Source: an uncultured Pseudomonas sp.
Lineage (GTDB): Bacteria; Pseudomonadota; Gammaproteobacteria; Pseudomonadales; Pseudomonadaceae
DNA length: 30,955 nucleotides
Assembly (NCBI RefSeq): GCF_946885885.1
Contig: NZ_CAMPHN010000038.1
Span: 1 to 30,955 of the forward strand
Direction of reading: 5' to 3'
In this document: positions 30,832-30,955 of the stretch, in pieces
How positions within the stretch are numbered: position 1 is the stretch's first letter
Layout: each line of letters starts with the position of its first letter
Made by a program: the position numbers and the translations under genes
The notes under the pieces: generated by a model
Seen by the model: only the letters and a program-made list of their open reading frames with translations
Database searches by the model: none
Told to the model about the DNA's origin: nothing

Positions 30832-30955
30832 GGCCGGCCTCCTTTGGCTTGCCAGCGCAGCAGCGGGGTGCAGGCCTTGCGCACGAGCAGCGTGCAGAGA
30901 GTGCCGAGACCGCCGATGGTGAGCATGCCGATGATGATTTGCGGGTACTGGATCA
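30828..30955 (-). CDS. TauC/SsuC-like ABC transporter permease (3' end only)
   Basis: The last 41 codons of a permease run off the end of the window. Translation from the window edge reads IQYPQIIIGMLTIGGLGTLC, then TLLVRKACTPLLRWQAKGGRP and stop. A final hydrophobic helix, GMLTIGGLGTL, is followed by a basic tail with LLRW, as at the C-terminus of TauC/SsuC permeases (helix, then an arginine-rich end with Trp). Its TGA overlaps the ATG of the ATPase gene. A periplasmic binding protein is expected further upstream, outside the window. Confidence 0.8.
   Translation of the reverse strand, partial: IQYPQIIIGMLTIGGLGTLCTLLVRKACTPLLRWQAKGGRP

Noticed and set aside
23028..30955. Dissimilatory sulfate reduction locus
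   Set aside because: Only AprA/AprB-like parts are present; sat, dsrAB and qmo are not in the window, the AprB tail is missing, and the host type is an aerobic Pseudomonas.

Overview
The window is high-GC chromosomal DNA from a Pseudomonas-type gammaproteobacterium. The clues are the pst/phoU and phoBR arrangement, ubiC-ubiA, twin rubredoxins followed by their reductase, HU, recG-oxyR and ridA (an order I recall from Pseudomonas chromosomes), and many Pseudomonas-type intergenic palindromes (REP-like elements). There is no tRNA, rRNA, CRISPR array, intact insertion sequence or prophage.

Region 1 (1-3997, + strand) is phosphate uptake: the end of pstA, then pstB and phoU, followed by a response regulator with a PilZ-like tail. 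The pstA-pstB and pstB-phoU gaps each hold a hairpin built from 7-nt repeats. Region 2 (4127-7231) is a tandem segmental duplication. A secreted M23 peptidase gene converges on an outer-membrane barrel gene. The distal half of the peptidase gene, the barrel gene and its upstream DNA are then repeated. The second peptidase copy is a relic with an in-frame internal deletion; the second barrel is intact but diverged at its likely loops. Region 3 (7262-12648, - strand) holds a CorC-type CBS protein, phoR, phoB (with a Pho box upstream), ubiA and ubiC. PhoBR control the phosphate genes of region 1. Region 4 (12801-16381, + strand) has two rubredoxins, rubredoxin reductase, HU, an SCP2-domain protein and an exported protein of unknown function. 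Region 5 (16786-22783) has a YbaK-HDOD protein, recG, oxyR, a divergent SDR-type epimerase and ridA.

Region 6 (23028-30955, - strand) is the most unusual part: a continuous run of at least eleven same-strand genes. In transcription order they are a TauC/SsuC-like permease (partial), its ATPase, a GntR/HutC regulator, an AprA-like flavoprotein, an AprB-like 2[4Fe-4S] ferredoxin, a HEAT-repeat protein, a seven-iron ferredoxin, a 57-residue membrane or exported peptide, a DUF971 protein, a YeiH-type putative sulfate/sulfite exporter and an Mrp/ApbC Fe-S carrier. Together they suggest a regulated system that imports an organosulfur compound, processes it with a flavin/iron-sulfur redox module, matures its own Fe-S proteins and exports the inorganic sulfur product. 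The substrate and the reaction cannot be read from the sequence.
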